A stretch of DNA of 57,901 nucleotides from the IMG/VR virus record IMGVR_UViG_3300047550_004781, positions 1-57,901 of that record. One strand, written 5' to 3'. The position numbers and the translations under genes are program-made. Within the stretch, counting starts at the first letter, position 1, and each line of letters opens with the position of its first letter. Below, in pieces: positions 56,424 to 57,901 of the stretch. This DNA is from a virus. Under the pieces are notes generated by a model. It was not told the DNA's origin and did no database searches. It was given only the letters and a program-made list of their open reading frames with translations.

Positions 56424-56441
56424 GGATCAATTAGAAATCCA

Positions 56442-56469
56442 TTGACTTTTCCTCGTGTTGAGCTAGAAT
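56442..56469 (+). promoter_or_regulatory. early-type promoter for the sbtA-like gene
   Basis: TTGACT (56442-56447), 16-nt spacer ending GAGC, TAGAAT (56464-56469). Confidence 0.6.
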
Positions 56470-56506
56470 AAACCTAGAAACAATCGAGGCATGGCCGATT
56501 GGAATC

Positions 56507-56815
56507 ATGGATCTAGCAGCAACAAACCTATTATCGCCACTCGTGCTTTGTTTTGCCTTAGGGGCAATGGCAGTTGTCCTCAGGGGTAGCCTTAGGTTGC
56601 CGGAACAGGCATTTGATGTCCTCGGCATATATCTCATGCTGGCCATCGGTCTCCACGGTGGCAGGGCCATGGCTTCCGCAGACATATCTGCATTTTTTCC
56701 CGTGGCGATGATGGCGGTGGCCGTTGGAGTGGTGATACCGATCATATGCTCAACCGTCATCGGGATATCAACCAATGTATCCGTTGCCGATAGGCTGGCG
56801 ATAGGAGCACATTAC
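56507..56815 (+). pseudogene. sbtA: N-terminal part of an SbtA-type bicarbonate transporter, cut by an insertion
   Basis: 103 residues before the insertion. Repeated membrane helices: LLSPLVLCFALGAMAVVLRG, QAFDVLGIYLMLAIGLHGG, FFPVAMMAVAVGVVIPIICS, then DRLAIGAHY where SbtA proteins continue with a Gly/Ser-rich loop. This is the first ~third of the sodium-dependent bicarbonate transporter family (PF05982). A TnpB element entered right after TTAC (56812-56815); the continuation, if any, is outside the window. Confidence 0.75.
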
Positions 56816-57901
56816 CTCCCGCCGCGGAAAGCCAGGCGCCTTTAGGCCCTGGATGGATAGCGGCTTTTTGAACAGATTATATAAATAGATTTATGAAACA
56901 GCGATATCGCTATAGGATTTATCCAACCCCTGCTCAAGAACAACAGATGCGTTCTGTGGGCGGAGCAGTGCGATATCTATACAACCATTTCCTACGTGTA
57001 AACATTGATGAATATCAATTGACCAAAAAATTTGTTTGGCAGTTTGACATGTGCAAACAACTGACTGAATTGAAGAAACACACCCCGTGGTTATCAGATA
57101 CCTACAGTCAAGTGCTACAACAAAGCATAAGTGACTTGGATACAGCACTGAAAAATATGAAAAAGACAGGTGCTGGCTTTCCCAAGTTCAAAAGCAAATA
57201 CACAACTCCTGTTAGCTTTAGATATCAACAAAACGTGAGAGTTGACAACAACAAGCTATATCTACCCAAGATTGGTGATATCAAGATTGTATTGCATAGG
57301 GATTTGCCCACATTCAAGGGTGTGACTGTGATTCAAACACCACGTGGTTGGTATGCCTCATTTGTGGTTGATGTGACTGAATTGCCATTGGTTCAAAAAA
57401 TAACCAACCCGGTAGGGGTGGATGTCAACAGCAAATTCACGGCATTGAGCACTGGTGAATTGATTGCCAATCCCAAGCCATTGGTGAAGAAACAAGCACG
57501 TATCAAACAGTTACAACGCAAGCTATGCAGAAAACAAAAAGCAAGTAGGAATAGAACAAAAGCAAAACAAAAACTGGCACGAACCCATGATCTGGTTCGC
57601 TGCCAAAGACTCGACCATATACATCAGACAAGTGCGAGAATAGCCAAATCACATGACCTGGTGTGTGTTGAAACACTGAAAATTGAAGAGATGAGACGCA
57701 AGAGCAAGCCCATAGCCAAGTGTATAGCTGATGCTGGTTGGGCTATGTTGATTGGTGCATTGGCCTACAAGTGCCAAAGGCAAGGCCATCATCTTGTCAA
57801 GATCAATCAGTGGCTACCCAGTAGCAAGACCTGCTCCTCATGTGGTGCACGCAAAAGTCACATGGATCTCAAGCAAAGAGAATATCATTGTGATCATTGC
57901 G
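56816..57901 (+). mobile_element. second copy of the tnpB-only IS605-type element (right end outside window)
   Basis: Follows TTAC like the copy at 23789. Left-end sequence matches base for base over CTCCCGCCGCGGAAAGCCAG, and the hairpin and tnpB leader (TTATATAAATAGATTTATG) are nearly identical. Interrupts the sbtA-like gene. Confidence 0.88.
56893..57901 (+). CDS. tnpB: TnpB RNA-guided nuclease, partial at window edge
   Basis: 336 codons are visible. Nearly identical to the protein at 23866-25059: MKQRYRYRIYPTPAQEQQ, GVDVNSKFTALSTGELIANP, VCVETLKIEEMRRKS and the start of the zinc finger CSSCGARKSH. The third RuvC Asp lies past the edge. Confidence 0.9.
   Translation, partial: MKQRYRYRIYPTPAQEQQMRSVGGAVRYLYNHFLRVNIDEYQLTKKFVWQFDMCKQLTELKKHTPWLSDTYSQVLQQSISDLDTALKNMKKTGAGFPKFKSKYTTPVSFRYQQNVRVDNNKLYLPKIGDIKIVLHRDLPTFKGVTVIQTPRGWYASFVVDVTELPLVQKITNPVGVDVNSKFTALSTGELIANPKPLVKKQARIKQLQRKLCRKQKASRNRTKAKQKLARTHDLVRCQRLDHIHQTSARIAKSHDLVCVETLKIEEMRRKSKPIAKCIADAGWAMLIGALAYKCQRQGHHLVKINQWLPSSKTCSSCGARKSHMDLKQREYHCDHC

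Noticed and set aside
1-57901. CRISPR array
   Set aside because: No regularly spaced direct repeats were seen; the repeated sequences are transposon ends and leaders.

Overview
The window looks like part of a large tailed-phage genome with a T4-type replication apparatus. It encodes a family-B DNA polymerase, a gp45-like sliding clamp, a T4 RNase H-like 5' nuclease, an ATP-dependent DNA ligase and a DsbA-like late DNA-binding protein. It also has several virion-type proteins with phage-specific domains, dense ATGA/TGATG gene overlaps, homing endonucleases and many IS200/IS605 and IS607 elements. The background is AT-leaning and rich in Gln/His/Trp codons. Two visibly GC-rich blocks (about 1.2-3.5 kb and 52.5-53.1 kb) look foreign. 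No rRNA, tRNA or CRISPR array was recognised. The host cannot be named; the inteins resemble types known from marine metagenomes.

Layout: 0-3.6 kb, a RyR-domain gene followed by small GC-rich unknown genes. 3.6-10.4 kb, a SWIM-type protein, an acetyltransferase-like protein, DNA ligase, an intact IS607 element, UV endonuclease and a SpeD-like protein. 10.4-12.9 kb, a GIY-YIG endonuclease and a complete IS605 element. 12.9-21.3 kb, mostly virion-type genes with TAAATA late-like promoters, a CysQ-like phosphatase and DsbA. 21.3-26.6 kb, a DNA polymerase gene broken by a split intein, a free-standing Vsr-like nuclease and a nested TnpB element. 26.6-29.9 kb, Thg1, sliding clamp and CYTH. 29.9-39.0 kb, QueD-like, glycosyltransferase, DpdA-like transglycosylase, FolE, methyltransferases, more glycosyltransferases and QueE. 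39-48.7 kb, 5' nuclease, nucleotidyltransferase, MoxR ATPase with its VWA/metallopeptidase partner, a DnaQ-like exonuclease and small membrane proteins. 48.7-52.4 kb, IMP dehydrogenase carrying a contiguous mini-intein, a deoxyribosyltransferase-like protein and a nucleotidyltransferase. 52.4-57.9 kb, broken genes, small early genes with leaderless starts, an RlmN-like gene interrupted by a stop, and an SbtA-type bicarbonate transporter gene cut by a second copy of the TnpB element.

How it fits together: GTP made through GuaB can feed FolE, the QueD-like protein and QueE, giving a 7-deazaguanine precursor that a DpdA-type transglycosylase would place in phage DNA. A QTMAN-like glycosyltransferase lies between the QueD-like gene and dpdA and may decorate the base. 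Promoters fall into two classes: TTGACA-N16/17-TAnnnT (often with TGC before the -10) in front of metabolic and small genes, and (A/T)TAAATA in front of virion-type genes. The most striking structures are the fractured polymerase gene with a transposon inside its intein region, the active-site intein in IMP dehydrogenase, recurrent -10 boxes placed 6-7 nt before an ATG (leaderless mRNAs, two of them opening with mini-ORFs of 7-8 codons), and a population of IS605 ends, solo hairpins and a 50-bp minimal element.
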